A stretch of 64,000 bases of DNA, from contig NW_019775389.1 of NCBI RefSeq assembly GCF_001039355.2, forward strand, positions 380,380-444,379. Reading direction: 5' to 3'. Below, piece after piece: positions 37,194 to 50,238 of this stretch. The first letter of the stretch is position 1, and every line of letters starts with the position of its first letter. The notes below the pieces were generated by a model. It was given only the letters and a program-made list of their open reading frames with translations. It was not told the origin of the DNA and did no database searches. Position numbers and translations under genes: made by a program. This DNA is from Lingula anatina (taxonomy: Eukaryota; Brachiopoda; Lingulata; Lingulida; Lingulidae).

Positions 37194-40100
37194 AAATCCA
37201 CAGTCAAGTCAAACCTAACAAGGACACTGCACTTGTACTTGTAACAACTTGTATTTGTCCCTACGTTAAAGAGACAGGGAAATGGCACTGCGGATTATTG
37301 GACACTGTTTCCGATCATATCTCTCTGATAATTCAAATATAAAAAAACATTTCTGTTTTGTGAGAGCACTTGGTAATTATTATAGAACCTAGTTTTCTGC
37401 TATCTGAGACTGCTACTTGTATATATTTAAAGTTGTTTGCAAAGCAGTAGATTACCACTATCACATTTCAGAGCCGTGACTGTTATTTACAGTTTGAGTT
37501 GAAAATGTCATTCTTTACAACGGTTACTTCGCATTGATAAATGTTATATAACAACTAGAATCACATCCAGTTTTATTGAAAGAACTCACAGTTCTGCTGT
37601 AAAGGTGTCTGTCGATAGATTTTTCATTTTATTGGCACTTAAAGATTAGTTAGGTGTACTTATTTTATGTGATAAAAAAAATAAACTTGTGATGCTTGAA
37701 AGTATGTAATGGACAGGTGATAGTTAACACTCGTTTCAATAGAACTTATTATGAATCGAGGATTTTGGTGCTTCGTTTCCATGACCAGCACTTTTATATT
37801 CATATAATCAGCTAAATGTCTGTGTTCACCATATTACTATCACACATTGTTACATACGTTTTGAAAATACACGTGCAGGTTTCAAGATCTATAAAAAGTC
37901 CAAATGTCAGTTATATATGTATAGTGTTAGGTTTAAATGTTTTGGAGCTGTATATAAAATGGATATATGATTTGGTCTTGCATATAATTAAATGTAAATA
38001 ACATGATAGGCTTTTAATTATATATTTCAGTGATTAAGGAAAGTGAAATTTGAATGACTGAAAGCGCAGTGGCCAAGGAAAGTTGTATGTGCCAAATGTA
38101 TTTGGCTTTGCAGATGACAAAATATGTCCTATATCCATCTACAACTTAACATAGAGAGTGACATATGCAAGCAGGAACTAGAAATGTTCTAAATCTTTTC
38201 TAAATTCTGTATTTTAGTTGATCGTTGTAATAATGTTACAACACATTTTCATCCCCTTTTGTTTTATCAAATTTTTCTCACACTTCTCCCAGGGATCATA
38301 GCTGATATTGATAGACATGGTGAAATTTTACAGCACCAAATTGCAAGCTGTGTCCACACTTCCCTTTAAATAGTGTTGGACCCAAAGCTCACATGGGAAT
38401 TTTAAAGAAATTACCTCTCGTTCTAGTCATGGTCTCTTCAGTATTGGGTTTATTTCACAAATATTTAATGTAAATCGTGAAACTAAATGAGACGGGGACA
38501 TATTTCAGTCCTTGAAGATATGAAGAAGTTTGTCAGTTCTGAAATTGATTGTTTAATTTATGTTTTTTATTTGTTAAGTTATTAATTGGTGTTGTCGTAG
38601 TACTTTTGGAATAAATTATGTGCTCTGAGAATTTTATCAGAGTTATTTAGGTGCCATACAGTAAGCTGAAAAAGATGAGTCACTAAAAATCCACATTATT
38701 GTTAGATGTTTAAAGGCTACAAGTTTTAATTTACAAATATCCAGATTTTAAATTTTCTGTCACATGTATCTTGGCAATGCCATGCACAAGTATCTTAAAA
38801 TATTGTAAAAAGTTATTAACACAGGAGTTTGCTGAAGGTTTATTTGGAGTGATAAAGAAGTAAGGTTAGATTTGTATATATTTAGTTATCAAAAGGTAAA
38901 AAAGTTAATATTTGTGTTGTTGTCAAGTAGCGAAATAGTTTTCATGCTAGAGTTTTGTTCTTTGGCTAATGTAATTAGTTGTGATAAAATATTAAGACAA
39001 TAAGACCAAAGGAGGGACACACGAGCAGATTTCCCAGGGAGAAAAAAAATGAAGTAGTTATTAGTATATAGAATATATTTAGAGTTTTGGCAATTGTGAA
39101 AACTTCATCTGCTGTTTTAATCAGAAAATGAAAGGTGAATAATTGCACACTTGGCTATTTACTGTTAGTGACTTTGTTGTTGACTTACTGTAAAGTATGT
39201 GAAATGTTTTATTTGCAGTAGGAAGTATTACTAGATGGTTTGTAAAATTTGAAGTTCATACTTGATAGTTGTTATATTATTGTCAAAATTCTCCAGAAAT
39301 AAACAATATCGTTATGTATCTTTGAAATTTTCTTTTCTTCTGCAGTAATCGCGTCTTACACATAATATGGGAAGTCATCTTTCAAACCTTCATGCCTGCT
39401 GAAACTTTCACTAATTTCACAATTTTTGCTAAAGCATGAAGATGGGTATTATGAAAACATTTTGAGATAAAATTTGACCAGAAAAGAAAGAGAAGTGCTT
39501 TTATTTCTTTTTAACTCCTGGTTTTACATTATGCACAATGCATCACATTACTGTGACTGCAACTGGTTTGCCTTTTGCATCTATTTAGGAGCAGCAAAGT
39601 TGAAATTAATCAATTTAGAAGAAAGTCTCGTGTATAGCATTTGAAGTATACATCAACTGAAGCACAGTAACAAAACACCCTGTCAGTTTGTACAATAATG
39701 GCCATTTTGGTAAAGTATGCACACCCACAAGAATCTTGTGACAAAAAAACTTTTTTGATAATGTTTTCTTTTCTCTTTTCCCTCTCAAATTTCTATTACT
39801 TCCTACGGTTCTTAAGTGAGGTTTACCACCTTAAGACAAACGTAAGCGTCAACTCCAAACCTCTTTCTTCACTATACTTCACAAGATAGATTAAAGAAGA
39901 AGTTGCCACTAGCAAAATACATATAATTTCATACTTTAATGGTCAATTGTCTCTAGCCTTCCATTCTCTTTTTTTTTCTTATTTTTAATATATTGCATTT
40001 TTCACTGAATATTCTAATATTCTACTCCTGGACAACATTCCCCCTGAAATATGGAATTCTAAATGCTTTTTAATGAACTTTCCAGTCATTACCTATCATT

Positions 40101-41910
40101 TTATCATACTAAGGACTCATATACTAAACATCTAAACTGCTCACACAAAAAATAATTAGTAGAAAATATAAAGACAGTTGGCTTACTGAAATGTGATGGT
40201 CTTTTTCTCAAAGGACGGATGCATTTAAAATGCGAAAGTACAAAGAAAAAGTGACAGCAAAAAACACTGTTAAAAGTTCAACACTGTTAACCTTGCATAA
40301 AAAATAAAACAATGAAAATCTATATAGTATATATCTACAAAGCAGGGCTAACTGAAAATGATTATCTTTTTTATATGTACACTAGACTAGATTAGAATAC
40401 TGCAATCCAATTTAAACATGGTACATTCAGATAAATATCTTGTATATATTTTCACACACGTCTTTTGTTTTCTCATCTTCCTTTGCTCATAATCTCTTTA
40501 GCAGGACCTGTTCTAAATGTTCATAACTCTTTCTTTTAGGTTTTAAATAAATATAAAAACTTTGCAATGCATTTAATCCAGAGCAATCTTAATCTGGTAT
40601 TCTTTCTAAAGATTCTATAAAGCATGTAAATGCATGATAGTTGTTATCAGTGTCTTAAAGAAAGGTTGCATCTAAATTGAACTTTTTATCTCATATCCAA
40701 CTTCTGAATGAACAAAAAGCATCTTATAATTTTGTTTTGTCCAGTTTAACTTTGCTTTAACTCACTGTTCAGAAACCTCAGTAGAAATGAGGTGAAACAT
40801 TAATAATATGCAGTTTGATAGTTGCATGTTTGGACTGTTGAATTCATCATTCCACAGACAGTTTTTACATAAATATTTTCATATCGTCTAATTTTTGGCT
40901 CTACTCAAGATCCTTCCTCAGGACAAACTGGCCATGCGCTGATGTTCTTACACCGAGTTGAGTAGAGCTGAAAACTAGACGATATGAGAATATTTAGATA
41001 AAAACTGTCTGTGGAATGATTAAATCAACAATCCATGTATAACTGCCAGACTATTGAATTTTGAAAAGCAGTGGTAGGTTTGGTTGTCATAATAGATTTG
41101 TCATTTTAGACATTATCAAGTTCTTCTCTAGGATGAAGCCTTCACTCAGTTACATCACCATGGTTACAGTACTTTATACCCATATAATTCCTTTTTCATG
41201 TAAAAATATTTTCAAAGTGGTCCCACTTTTTAAAGGCAATGCAGAAACACACATCATCCAGATGACTCAGGAAGTTGCACCGTTTTCAGTGACCTAGAGT
41301 CATAAACAGGTTATGGTTGACTTAACAGTAAGCCCAATGCATGTATGTATACTGCAATATACACTGTGCATTTGTATGTTACCATGGGTATTTTAAATCT
41401 CACAAAATATACAGCACTGTTTCATAAAATTAAGTTTAAAGTAACCATGGTTTACAAATTTCATAATAACACTTGCAAACTTCCATCTTACATGTCAATT
41501 CAACCCAACACACAACTTTTTATTCATATCTATGAAAGTCCACCATTCAAAAGTTCATAACTCCGAGTCACTATATACTATATACTATTATCATAGGTGA
41601 GAGTAATGATGTCCAAGGTCCTTAAACACACACAGAGCATTCACAGTCGGCTTTGTAATCAGGTTTGCACATCGGCTTGCACTTGTGTCCCAGGCGAATC
41701 ATAAATCGCTATCTTCATATCTACAAATGGGAAAATGTAATTGATTGGCACAAAACTATGCAGGTTGAATGAATATTCTTAGGTTAACCCTCACATTAAA
41801 CTTTTTCATTCATTTTTAATTATCTGTAAACATTACAAATTTTTCTATGAAATAAGCTTATCATGTAAGTTGCCTCTCAAAATGTCACCATAAAGAAGGC
41901 ACTATGTCTC
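37194..41910. other. PDK 3' UTR and convergent intergenic region (haplotype B)
   Basis: Counterpart of 24140-28854, with the same AATAAA words and the foldback at 40837-41030. No coding exon seen. Short open frames occur in both copies but are shifted or broken between them. Confidence 0.5.
40837..41030. repeat. Long inverted repeat (foldback), haplotype B
   Basis: Allelic counterpart of 27779-27972. The arms remain complementary although a few positions differ from haplotype A. Confidence 0.8.
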
Positions 41911-44900
41911 TTACTTTGCTAGCCTTCTCCGCAAATCTTTAATTTGGTCATTCTTCTTAGTTAACATCTGCTTCAGGTTCTTAAACGGTGCAGTCTGGCT
42001 AACTTTCTTCTCCAATTCCTGAAATTTTTTAAAGATCATCAATGATCATAACTAAATGAAACATTGCATCTGTATATAAAATATGGCTTATGTTTCAGAC
42101 CAAAAGACAAGCTGGCTTATTATACTAAACCACTCAGAAACCAGCTTCTTAAACACGACAGATACCGACTGCATTACCTCAAATAACAAAAACGGTTCAT
42201 TAATACACACACAAAAAAGAACCAGGGAAGTAGTGGGGTGAGGTGGGGGGTGGGGGTGGGATTCGGGGGGTTAAAATAAAAACCCTCCCTCCCACCTTTC
42301 CGTGGAAAAGGTCTGTTCTGGTGAAAATGCGATATAGGTTCATGAACGTTTCATGGTAAAAGGTCTCCCTTTTCAGAAAAAGAATCCCAAATTTAAAATT
42401 GCTGACTACAAACTAAAGAGGGTTCTTCTCAAGGCAAGGACCAGGAATGAACTTTTTTTATCAGAAACAAGCTCTTTCAAGCATCTGGCTTAGTTCAATG
42501 AAATAACATTTTAGTAACAGCAACCCCAGTCCACAACAGTGATGTAGGCTCGGACTGCACAACTTACGTACCTTCTCTGCCAGCTCCAGATCTGCTCTGA
42601 CTTTCAAAAGCTCGTGTTTGGTGTCAGCTAGGTCCCCTTCCAGCATCTCTGCTGCTGCAGAGCCATGCTTCCTACTCTAGAAGATTTAATAAATATATAT
42701 ATATTTTTCAGATGAAATATGACACATAACATTTTTTCCTACGAGTAGTCTTTCCACAAAAACTTTACCAGTCCACAGGACATGCAATATGAAAGATCCT
42801 GTCGGTCCTCAACAGGCTGTTACCAAATGTCCATTCAATACCTACCTTGTCAATCTCAGACTTCAACCCTGCCATCTGCTTTCTCAGTGCCTCCACCTCT
42901 TCACCAGAGTCTTGCTGGAATACAAATACACAAGTTTACTATTAGGCATTATTTACAACTTGGCTTGAATGATTTGTTGAGTAGTAGATTAGAAATAAAT
43001 GTTGACTACTGCATGAATGTTGTTGTAACCTGAAATATATCTTTTTTTTTTTAAGTGTAAGAGATCACTAAACTAATGAAACTTTTAAACATTAAAAAAA
43101 AAAAAAAGCATTTTACATATTTTAACATCATTTAGAAAGAGTTCCTCCAGTAAATTAATTGAAGCTGTTACTGATAGTCAGCAATCCTCTTGCACAATAA
43201 ATTCAGATTAAAAAGATGTAGTTATTTTTAATTTATTTAATCAGATCTAACCTAGCCTAGTTTTCAAGCTCAGACAAATTTGGATTTGAGATACTTTGTA
43301 AAATGGGAACCTGGAAATAAACAAATCCACACCCTACCCTTATGACAGTTCCTTTAGCTGAGCTGAGGGCATTTTTTGTCTTCTCTAAGTCTGAGGACAG
43401 CAGGTTCTTCTCTTGTTGTATTCCCAGGGCCTGAAACAGATAAGATTAATTCAAAATACTGTACACTTGGCTGTCACTCCACTGTTAGTATTTTTATATT
43501 AAAAAAAAAATATTTGCAAAATTTGCAAAAATTACTAAATTACAAAAGACAGAAATACTCTATTTAAAATAACATGAATACTGTGTTGCAAGTCTAGTGA
43601 CTTTCTGGCTTAAAAAAAATTAATAGCAAAATGATGAACAAATGTTTAATATATATTTTGCGCGGAAAGAGAATATTGTATTTAGCACTTGATCAAATGA
43701 TTAACATAAAAGCTGTTAATATGTTTGTGTGCGTCTAGGTATATACATCAATATTCACAACATGGTAAATATGCCCCTATACACACCTGGGATTCTACAG
43801 CCTTCAGCCTGTCCTTTAGTTTTTCATTTTCTTCTTTTAACCTTTCAATCTCCTGTAGAAAAATCAAGACAAAATGTTATACCATCAAAACAGGTGAACT
43901 ATATTTATTTAATTTAAACTATCATACTTTTAATTATCAGTTTAAATAATACAGGTTTAACTCAGATACTGCAGTGGAGTTTCGGTTCCATGCTTTTATT
44001 GGATAGTTTCAGTCTGCACACAAATAAATATACAAAAACAATGCTCAAAAACAATCTGCTAATTCCTTCTTTCTGTCAAATGTCCATGCATATACATGCA
44101 CACACATAAAATTCTCCTTCCTTTGCCTTAATTTCTCAAAAAATGTAGAAACAAATAAATCCACATGCACACATTCAAATGCTGTCATTGCAACCTTTCA
44201 AACATTTACACACACATGCATATAAATACTGACATATACATTGTATAAATGCATTCACCATCTGCTAAGACACACATGCACACGCTCACACACACACACA
44301 CACTTACCATATGCACGCTCTCTTACACACACACACACACATGCACACACACACGCTCACTTACACACACACATGCACACACATACCATATGCATGCACA
44401 CACACACACACATGCACACACATACCATATGCATGCACACACACACACACACACACACATACCATATGCAGTAGGGCAGATGCAGAGCTCTCGTTCAGTG
44501 GTTCTAGTTTACTAGGTCCAGACAGAGCTGAGAAGTCCGTGTCACGTTTGGTCCCTGTAAATTCTGCATCCTCAAAATCTTTGATCTTCTCAAGTAGATC
44601 CCTAAAAAATAAACAAAATGTATAGTCTGTGTCACTATGCACTAGCTCAAGTTAACTTCACACAATATCTAAGTTTATTATTAATAAAACAACCTAAACA
44701 GGGCTTGACACTAACTTTTTTCTCCACTGTCCTTTTTGGGCCAGTGAGGTCTGGTAAATATTACAAGGGTTACTTGGCGCATTAAGTTTTACTTGCCCTT
44801 CAGGACAGTAACCCCTGTGATTCACAGGCATGAGATGGGTTTTCATTGCCCCGGGCCAATAACCCACCTTTTATGCCCAGCTCTGCTACATAAGATATAA

Positions 44901-47783
44901 TTAAGGCAGTCTTTTGTATAAATCACATAAGTACTGGACAGTTAGGTAGCAAAAACACTGGCCCTCACTTTCTGCCACTGATGCTCACACTAACCTGTTT
45001 TCCAATTCAGAAATATCAGCCTGAAGTTTCAAATGCCACTTCTCAGCCTGTTGACACAGTTGCCGTAGCAACAAGACATTGGTGTGGGCCGTGTTGATGA
45101 GCTCGGACTCCATTTCGCCTCTGACCACCGCCAGGAGTCCGTCAAGCATCTCAGTGACCTCGTCAACTGTGAAGGTTTCATCTATGAGCCTGGAGCAAAA
45201 ACATTAACGAAAAGATGGTCATATCAAAGAACAGGATGCGTGTGTGTGTGTGTGTGTGAATGTGAGGAGAGCAATGGCAAAAGGTGGGTGGGGGGGGGGG
45301 GTAGCTTAGTCTTCCACTTTTTCCACCACCATACATCAGGATGTAAGGACCCATTACCCCTACTAAAAGAGGGCCACTATTGTTCTTAAACAGGACCATT
45401 TCTTCCCTGTTATAAAACAGAACTCAGATTTAGCTCTGAAATGAATTAATTTGAAATAAATTATTTGTTAATACGTAGTTCTTTTTTGAAATGAGTCTCG
45501 CCTACAGCAAAAAGAAGGTCTGACTCAGCATTATGTACCTGCTGTCCTTCAGGTCGTCAAAACATGCGTCAACAGCCCGCAGTCTCTGCCCGCGCTGATA
45601 GCGAGCAAAGCGCATGTAGTTGATAACAGTGGCCTGGTGATGATCATTTAGACCAAGGGCGGACGTCTGGAATGACAATATTCAAGCTTAGCACACATGA
45701 CGACACTAGACAATTATTACAGACATTTTGCTACCTGCAGAAAGTTATATTTACAAATAATAACCGCGATTTTGAGAAAAAATTATCAAAGCAAAAAAGA
45801 TGGGGCACAGGAAGGCTAAAAATTTATTTAAAATAAAAAGAGCATTATCACAGCTGTTCATATAATAATAATAATAATACATAATTATAAAAACCAAATA
45901 AATAAAAAAATAAAAATGTGATAAACATGATATATGAATTGAAGATATATTTATTCAATGTATTTGTTATACCAGTGGGTGTTTACACACATCCACATTT
46001 TTTAATGGGAACTTTGCATGAATGCAGGCACCCATATCTACACATGATATCACAGCTTTCTTCAGATCTATTAATAAATGCATGATACTTCTCTATATTC
46101 AGGATTTAATTAAAGTGCAAATGTTTAGTAGGCTTACAACATGCCAGTGAGTCAATAAAATTACCACTGTCCCATTCATCTAGATTAAATCCAAGGTGCA
46201 AATATTGATTTTCTGAGGTAATGATGCATTCAGAAACATCCCATTTCGTGGTAACCATAGCAACCAACCCAGCCAAACAGTTAGTCTTAGCATGCAGTTC
46301 CAGGTAGACTGCTATCAGCGAAGCCTTTTAATATTACGCAAGAGCATTAGTTTACATATTAATTCTACAGCAGGTGTTACATGCATATTAGCATGAAGTG
46401 GCATTGTAATACATCCTAGTACAGTACATGGTAAAAACAATTCTGATTTATTCAGCTAGCCCCTTGGGCTGCAAAGGTCTATACAAAGGGTCTAATGACC
46501 CAACACAGAAACAGTGGTCAGTACAAGAAAAAGTCTTGACTATAATGTAGGTGGAATTGAGCCTTATCTTAACTGGAACAGGCTGAAGGGTATGTTTAAA
46601 CAACCTGAGTACCCAATAATAGGTGGTGTAAAACCATCCCCCCTGACTTATGATTTTCTTGTACCAGGTTGGTGCTGAGTAAACATAAACGCTAAGGCTT
46701 AGTTCCCAATGAAACAATCGTACTAGGTAGATCAATCCAACTCTGCAGAGACCTTTGCTAAATGCAATCAGATGACCTATGATGCTCAGGGAACTGGGGG
46801 TGGGAGGGGGGGGGAGGGGGGCTGAGTCTGTACTGGTTCTTGTACTATGTACTTGTACTAATGACATTATATGAATTTCTATTACACTTGGGTTAAGTTT
46901 CATAAATGAAACTCTTGCAATCTAAATGTTAGTATTCTGGAATGTGATGAGTTTGAAAGGTTACAGTATGCAATATCTAATGTTAGGCTTCCTGCTTTGT
47001 TATTCTGTCATGGAAATACATAACCCCCTGAGATGAAGCAAAACACAATTCTCAAAATGATATCTTTAACACGGAAAGGTTTAAAAAATGAAACATTTTG
47101 AAAATTAGTGTATTATTCATTACTTATGCATTTAGTCCTAACCCAGGACCCTCTTCAAATTTTCATTAAAAAATACAATTTTAATTTAATCAATTAATGG
47201 TGACTAGTAATAAGTAATTAAAACAAAATATGCGTGATAACAGAAACATTTTTTTCTTTAGCCCCATTCATGGTAAGTTTTAGTATTTGTGTTAGTATTA
47301 AATGCATGATTGATTCTGGTTAATGTTATACTGACTAATAATACTTACCTCTTCTTCTTTTGATTTGTATTTCTTTTTTAGTTTAGACTAGAAATGACAG
47401 CAAAATTATAGACACACAAGACTTAAAGCACACTGCTAAAGTTCTGTTCTTTTAATTTTTGCACAAAAGTCTGACAAATATGAATAAATATAAATAAATC
47501 AAAATTAGATTAATCAAAAGACACGCAATTAGTATGTACACTTTCTACATTGATGAATCATCCTAGCCAAGAAAACAGCAAAGTCCTTGGTTAGTTAAGC
47601 TATACGACTTTGACTTGAGCATAAGAATATTTTTAGAAGTAACCTGGTGTAAACTGCATGGGCTAGCATATTAAAGTTTTTGGTTTTTAATACTAGTACA
47701 TTCCATGCTGCATGGTTTCTTTTTCTTTCTTTTTATTCTGAATTTAGACCATGTTTTCATTAGTTATTCCCTCCCCCCCCCCC

Positions 47784-47816
<33 letters not shown>

Positions 47817-48528
47817 ATACACACACCTCCCTCATTTTTTATTTAATCTAAACTTTAGATTGAACATATTTTGCTTATAAGTGATACGTGTATAAAAACA
47901 ATCCACTTGGAGTTACTTCCCTGTAAATAAATTACCATAAGTTCATAGCAGTACTAGACAATTAACTGCACCAATCAATATATTGTACAATATGTACAGT
48001 TTATCAGTAGAATGTGATGTATTTAACAAGTCTACAGCGCAGGTACGAAAATCTGAAATAATGCAGCATCAATATCATTTAAATTAATATTACGTAACTG
48101 GGAGTGAAATGCAAATCCTCTGTGATACGAATAATAAACCAGTTTGTATATTGCAATTTGCAGCTCCCCCCCCCCTCCAAAAAAAGTCCTACTCCTCACC
48201 ATCGATATATGGCACATCTATTTTGACGACAGATGTATTTCTCGCATTAATTAACTATTACTTCACCATCTTTTCCCCTTCAATGCGCACTGAAATGTCT
48301 TCCACGACTTAAAAATTGACAGTGCTAGTAGTCACACGGTGAGAAACAGAAAGCGACGTTCGCGTGATTCGGCGATGAAAAATTCTTGCCAGGCGTATTA
48401 CACTTACAATTAATTTATGTTCGAAACGAATACCGTTGTAAATCGACTAAGTACCCTTTTCTTGTTTGCACATCCAAACTTGACGATAAAAGCTATGGAG
48501 CATGCAAAATTGCATAGATACTTACCAT
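41911..48528 (-). CDS. LZTFL1: LZTFL1, leucine zipper transcription factor-like 1 (complete copy)
   Basis: Known role: a cytoplasmic coiled-coil protein that binds the BBSome and restrains its entry into cilia (BBS17 in humans). Minus-strand exons: 48528-48526 (ATG), 47387-47349 (microexon), 45666-45539, 45189-44995, 44601-44463, 43852-43787, 43430-43338, 42914-42846, 42676-42572 and 42018-41911. Phases agree throughout. The N-terminal domain has LGLNDHHQATVINYMRFAR, then ETFTVDEV, ELINTAHTNVLLLRQL and EKWHLKLQADISELENR. The C-terminal half is coiled coil (EIERLKEENEKLKDRLK) ending TKKNDQIKDLRRRLAK. Length is 314 residues with the microexon, 301 without; human is 299. It lacks the few residues after the final helix seen in human (YEPED). 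Confidence 0.93.
46280..47348 (-). other. LZTFL1 intron between the microexon and the first conserved exon (unique part)
   Basis: No exon seen. It holds part of a family A foldback element (46701-46780), a G-rich run (46795-46820) and a 151-codon minus open frame (46448-46903) that runs through the element and is not gene-like. Confidence 0.5.
46701..46780. mobile_element. Fragment of a family A foldback element (one arm)
   Basis: TTAGTTCCCAATGAAACAAT ... TTTGCTAAATGCAATCAGAT aligns with the left arms at 8502 and 10735. I see no inverted partner nearby, so it looks like a solo arm or a decayed copy. Confidence 0.55.
47349..47387 (-). CDS. LZTFL1: LZTFL1 39-nt symmetric microexon
   Basis: On the minus strand TTTCTAG precedes and GTAAGT follows a 39-nt segment encoding SKLKKKYKSKEEE, phase 0 on both sides. 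It lies between the ATG-only exon (48526) and the exon starting TSALGLNDHHQ (45666), so it can be included or skipped without changing frame. Skipping gives M-TSALGLN, close to the vertebrate MAELGLN start. The segment is strongly basic then acidic. The polypyrimidine tract is modest and there is no expression evidence. Confidence 0.6.
47786..47814. repeat. Poly-C/poly-A run
   Basis: A run of C (from about 47773) passes into about 29 A. It lies in the first intron of LZTFL1. Such homopolymers are prone to assembly error. Confidence 0.85.
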
Positions 48529-48989
48529 TTTTGCTTATTTCAAAAGCGGAATGTTAATGTCAATGTACACAAATGAACCTCGGTGAAATCGAGGCTGAGG
48601 CTAAAAACGGGGAGGTCAATTTGCAAAACTTTATATCTTTTATTAAAGTAAAACAGCAATTAAATAGCATGAAATATTTAAATAGAAGTAATGATGGATT
48701 CATGTCTTCAGGAACAATGTTATCAATAGCCTTCAAGAGTTGTGGTTTAATTTTACAAAGTCAGTCGCTGCTCGGAATTGGACTTCCTGTCATAAAATCG
48801 AGTCCGAAATGCATTTTGGGAACGTTTTTGGCATGTTATTTTTTCTCCTGTTTTTAAGGGATAATTTGTTAAGAAAATATCAACCTTAACAATTGTTCAA
48901 ATTTTGTTTCGTGTTCATTTTTCCAAAGCAGCGTCCATATTGAGCAAACAAAACAAATTACACTCATCCGGGCATTGACGGAATCCAAG
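48529..48989. promoter_or_regulatory. Shared promoter region between LZTFL1 (minus) and eIF4B (plus)
   Basis: Start codons face away from each other across 461 bp that contain no other exon. CCAAGATGGC (YY1-like) overlaps the eIF4B start codon, a placement common in translation-factor genes. No TATA box is evident. The open frame at 48573-48857 runs through this region but has no recognisable motif. Confidence 0.5.
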
Positions 48990-50163
48990 ATGGCTTCCAC
49001 GGGTAAGCATCACACGTGTTTATATTTCACAATATTTCATCAAATAATTAGTTAAGTTAAATTGTGATTAACCAGCAAATGTACCGTACCATTAGATAAT
49101 CGTGGCTAAAGCATGATTCTGTTAAAAACTTTTATACTAAAGAGAGCGCAACCATGATTTCATCGCTTCAACTCCTAACCTTGTAAGGCCAGTCGGGGCG
49201 GCGGTCCCGATTCCTGAAATCTGATCGCATTTGCCAAACTATTAATCACCATATTTCTCATAATATTATTTATCTTGTCCTGCAATATTGAGAAAAATAC
49301 TGGAATTTCGTGTGATCAAAAACACGAATCTCTGCATGTCCGATACAGCTCACGAGTGGTGAGCTGGCAGCGAACGCCAACATATTGTCCAAATCTCTTG
49401 ACTGCAGGCTGTGAGAAAAGAAAAGTTTGTGTGAGAATTTTACCTTGAAAGATCTAGGGATGGATCTGGTGATGACTATTTCTCAAAGTGATGCAACAAT
49501 ATATTTTGACAGATGTTCGTGAAGTTAGCCATCTGCTGTCTCCCATCTCTCTCTTCCTTTTCGTAACACCATAATTGTGTGTGTGTGTGTGTGGGGGGGG
49601 GGGGGGGAGTTCAGGGGCATATGGGATAAGTTAAGTCTAATATCACTCTTTATGTATGATATAGAATTATTTTAGTGTATAAATTGCTCATTGTAGGTTA
49701 TGCTCCTTAGAATAATAATAATTGTCATCATAATGTAAACAAACATATATGAAGCATAATTTGGGTTAGTTTAAGATACGATGTAGAATGGAAAACTGTT
49801 ACTATTGAGTAATATTTTTCTCCTTCAATTGCAGATAAAAAGAAAGGAAAGAAGAAGGGACAGACCATCAGCTTGAATGCATTTCTTGCTGATGAAAATG
49901 AATCCGAGTCTGGCAAAACGGTCCTTATTGCATCAGGCTCCAACTGGGGAGATCTTGTGGAGGACGAGGATGTAAATGGTAAACATAATAATACCATTTC
50001 ATTTCTCTGTTTTTTTTTATTTTTATGATTAAATGGGGTTGTTGGAGGTGGTTCGTCCAAATCCATTTAAACCCAGTGGTGCCTTTTAAATTGCCACATA
50101 TATTTAACATAGTGAAATATAAATTGTAGTACAATAATTCCAGTATTACTCATGTCTGTAAGC

Positions 50164-50238
<75 letters not shown>

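Larger units (their letters stand above)
33081..46279. repeat. Second copy of the 13-kb duplicated block (haplotype B)
   Basis: Colinear with 20107-33079. It continues at 46280 into unique sequence with the true 5' end of LZTFL1. Differences include a poly-A tract (35229-35251), a GT/CA microsatellite near 35531-35577, a longer CA block near 44270-44460 and an extra stretch near 34523-34560. PDK coding differences are overwhelmingly third-position. Confidence 0.9.

Noticed and set aside
44241-44642. Histidine/threonine-rich open frames across the CA repeat
   Set aside because: Translation of a dinucleotide microsatellite; the real coding part is the LZTFL1 exon on the minus strand (44463-44601).
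46448-46903. 151-codon minus-strand open frame
   Set aside because: It runs across a foldback-element arm and a G-rich tract inside an LZTFL1 intron; no protein family recognised.
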